Below, piece by piece: positions 6,066-6,641 of a stretch of DNA of 6,641 nt. Position 1 is the first letter of the stretch, and the number at the start of each line of letters is the position of its first letter. Source of the stretch: Opitutaceae bacterium (lineage in GTDB: Bacteria; Verrucomicrobiota; Verrucomicrobiia; Opitutales; Opitutaceae); NCBI GenBank assembly GCA_025352845.1, contig JANXSC010000030.1, forward strand, positions 1 to 6,641. The letters run 5' to 3'. The position numbers and the translations under genes were made by a program. The notes below the pieces were generated by a model that was not told the DNA's origin, did not search any database, and worked only from the letters and a program-made list of their open reading frames with translations.

Positions 6066-6509
6066 ATGCCCGACCAGAAACCCACCGTCCTGATTCTCTG
6101 CACCGGCAACTCGTGTCGCAGCCATCTCGCCGAGGGCCTGCTGCGATTGGTGGCCGGCGATCTGTTCGACGTGCAGAGCGCGGGGTCGAAGCCGACGGGC
6201 TACGTGCATCCGTTCGCCATCCGCGCGATGGCCGAGATCGGGATCGATATTTCCGCGCACCGCTCGAAGCATATGAACGACTTTCTCGGCCAGAAAGTTG
6301 AGACTGTGATCACCGTCTGCGGTAACGCGGACCAAGCGTGTCCGATTTATCCGGGGCAGGTGAACCGGCACCACTGGCCTTTCGACGATCCGGCGCATGC
6401 GACGGGCACGGACGACGATAAGATGGCGGTGTTTCGCCGCGTGCGGGAGGAGATCCGCGTGGTGTTTTCCGCGTATGCGGATGGACGGCGCGACGCGCTG
6501 AAAAAGTAG
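6066..6509 (+). CDS. arsC: Arsenate reductase ArsC, thioredoxin-coupled (LMW phosphatase fold)
   Basis: This 147-residue cytoplasmic enzyme reduces arsenate to arsenite through a cysteine relay recharged by thioredoxin. The catalytic loop is C12-TGNSC-R18, the CX5R signature of low-molecular-weight phosphatase-fold enzymes. The relay cysteines are Cys85 and Cys92, seven positions apart as in plasmid pI258 ArsC (82 and 89). The downstream aspartate of HWPFDDPA (103-110) matches the general acid region. All the residues needed for the arsenate relay are therefore present, which distinguishes it from a plain protein tyrosine phosphatase. The start at 6066 (MPDQKPTVLILC) fits the family length; an in-frame ATG at 6018 would overlap the sigma gene and add an unrelated segment. 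It follows sigZ by 13 nt. The TAG stop lies inside a palindromic repeat element. Confidence 0.95.
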   Translation: MPDQKPTVLILCTGNSCRSHLAEGLLRLVAGDLFDVQSAGSKPTGYVHPFAIRAMAEIGIDISAHRSKHMNDFLGQKVETVITVCGNADQACPIYPGQVNRHHWPFDDPAHATGTDDDKMAVFRRVREEIRVVFSAYADGRRDALKK

Positions 6510-6580
6510 GGCGAGGTCTCGGACCCGCCATCGGTGCGAACACTCAACACGTGAAAGGGCGGGTCACAGACCCGCCCTAC
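6506..6580. repeat. 75-bp REPIN-like element: two inverted hairpin units; also terminator-like
   Basis: The left unit (6506-6529) and the right unit (6558-6580) are near-identical when one is reversed. They share the ends GTAGGGCG and CGCCCTAC, perfect 8-bp terminal inverted repeats. Each unit folds on its own: the left pairs GGCG(A)GGTC with GACCCGCC through a bulged A, and the right pairs AGGGCGGGTC (6556-6565) with GACCCGCCCT (6569-6578) around a 3-nt loop. Two REP-like hairpins in inverted orientation is the REPIN arrangement. The left end overlaps the arsC stop codon and the right end is 9 nt before the next ATG. The strong right hairpin has no U-tract after it, so it is a weak terminator candidate. 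Confidence 0.7.
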
Positions 6581-6589
6581 TTTCCCAAC

Positions 6590-6641
6590 ATGAAGCTTCC
6601 GCCCTGGTTCGTCGGCGAATTTTTCGGCACGTTCCTGCTGG
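6590..6641 (+). CDS. Second MIP-family channel (aquaporin/aquaglyceroporin), partial start only
   Basis: Only the first 17 codons are in the window: MKLPPWFVGEFFGTFLL. The pattern of a short N-terminal tail, then W-F-V-G-E-F-F-G-T-F-L-L, is the first transmembrane helix of MIP-family channels (AqpZ, GlpF and AqpS types), with the conserved glutamate at position 10. Nothing further can be said about the pore. Lying 80 nt after arsC on the same strand, it fits the AqpS-type role of letting arsenite leave after arsenate reduction, as known for Sinorhizobium ars operons. That role is inference from position. The gap before it is filled by the REPIN-like element, and no Shine-Dalgarno is seen. Confidence 0.75.
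   Translation, partial: MKLPPWFVGEFFGTFLL

Overview
The window is high-G+C bacterial DNA with tightly packed genes, almost no recognisable Shine-Dalgarno sequences, and a different palindromic repeat in nearly every intergenic gap. The protein types and the repeat motifs, especially the CACGAAA-type repeat and the REPIN-like GGCGGGTC hairpins, resemble Verrucomicrobiota of the Opitutaceae type. That placement is inference from general resemblance, because no rRNA or other marker gene is present.

Left part (1-1714, minus strand). A PilT-type retraction ATPase runs off the left edge. It has an unusually long N-terminal extension, and its Walker A motif lies only about 17 codons from the window boundary. 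Upstream of it on the same strand is a two-domain VOC/glyoxalase-fold protein resembling CatE-type catechol-2,3-dioxygenases.

Middle (1715-4403). A spacer with a 31-bp inverted repeat precedes a plus-strand DEAD-box RNA helicase of the RhlE/DeaD type. The helicase has a long, disordered, Arg/Gly/His/Ser-rich N-terminal tail and a DEVD motif II. It converges on a minus-strand MIP-family channel, and a 16-bp inverted repeat lies between the two genes. The channel keeps both NPA motifs but has lost the selectivity-filter arginine.

Right part (4549-6641, plus strand). This is an arsenic-handling cluster: arsM (arsenite S-adenosylmethionine methyltransferase), a SigZ-like ECF sigma factor with a Cys-rich tail, arsC (thioredoxin-type arsenate reductase of the low-molecular-weight phosphatase fold), and the first 17 codons of a second MIP-family channel. 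The inferred scheme is that ArsC reduces arsenate to arsenite, which is then methylated by ArsM or leaves through a MIP channel, as described for AqpS-type ars operons. No ArsR repressor and no ArsB or Acr3 pump is visible, so the sigma factor is the only regulator candidate in view. Two palindromic repeat elements are inserted inside this cluster, each ending 8-9 nt before the next start codon. One of them supplies the arsC stop codon.

The cluster of arsM, a sigma factor with a possible thiol switch, arsC and non-canonical aquaporins is the most interesting part of the window. Its individual enzyme families are known.
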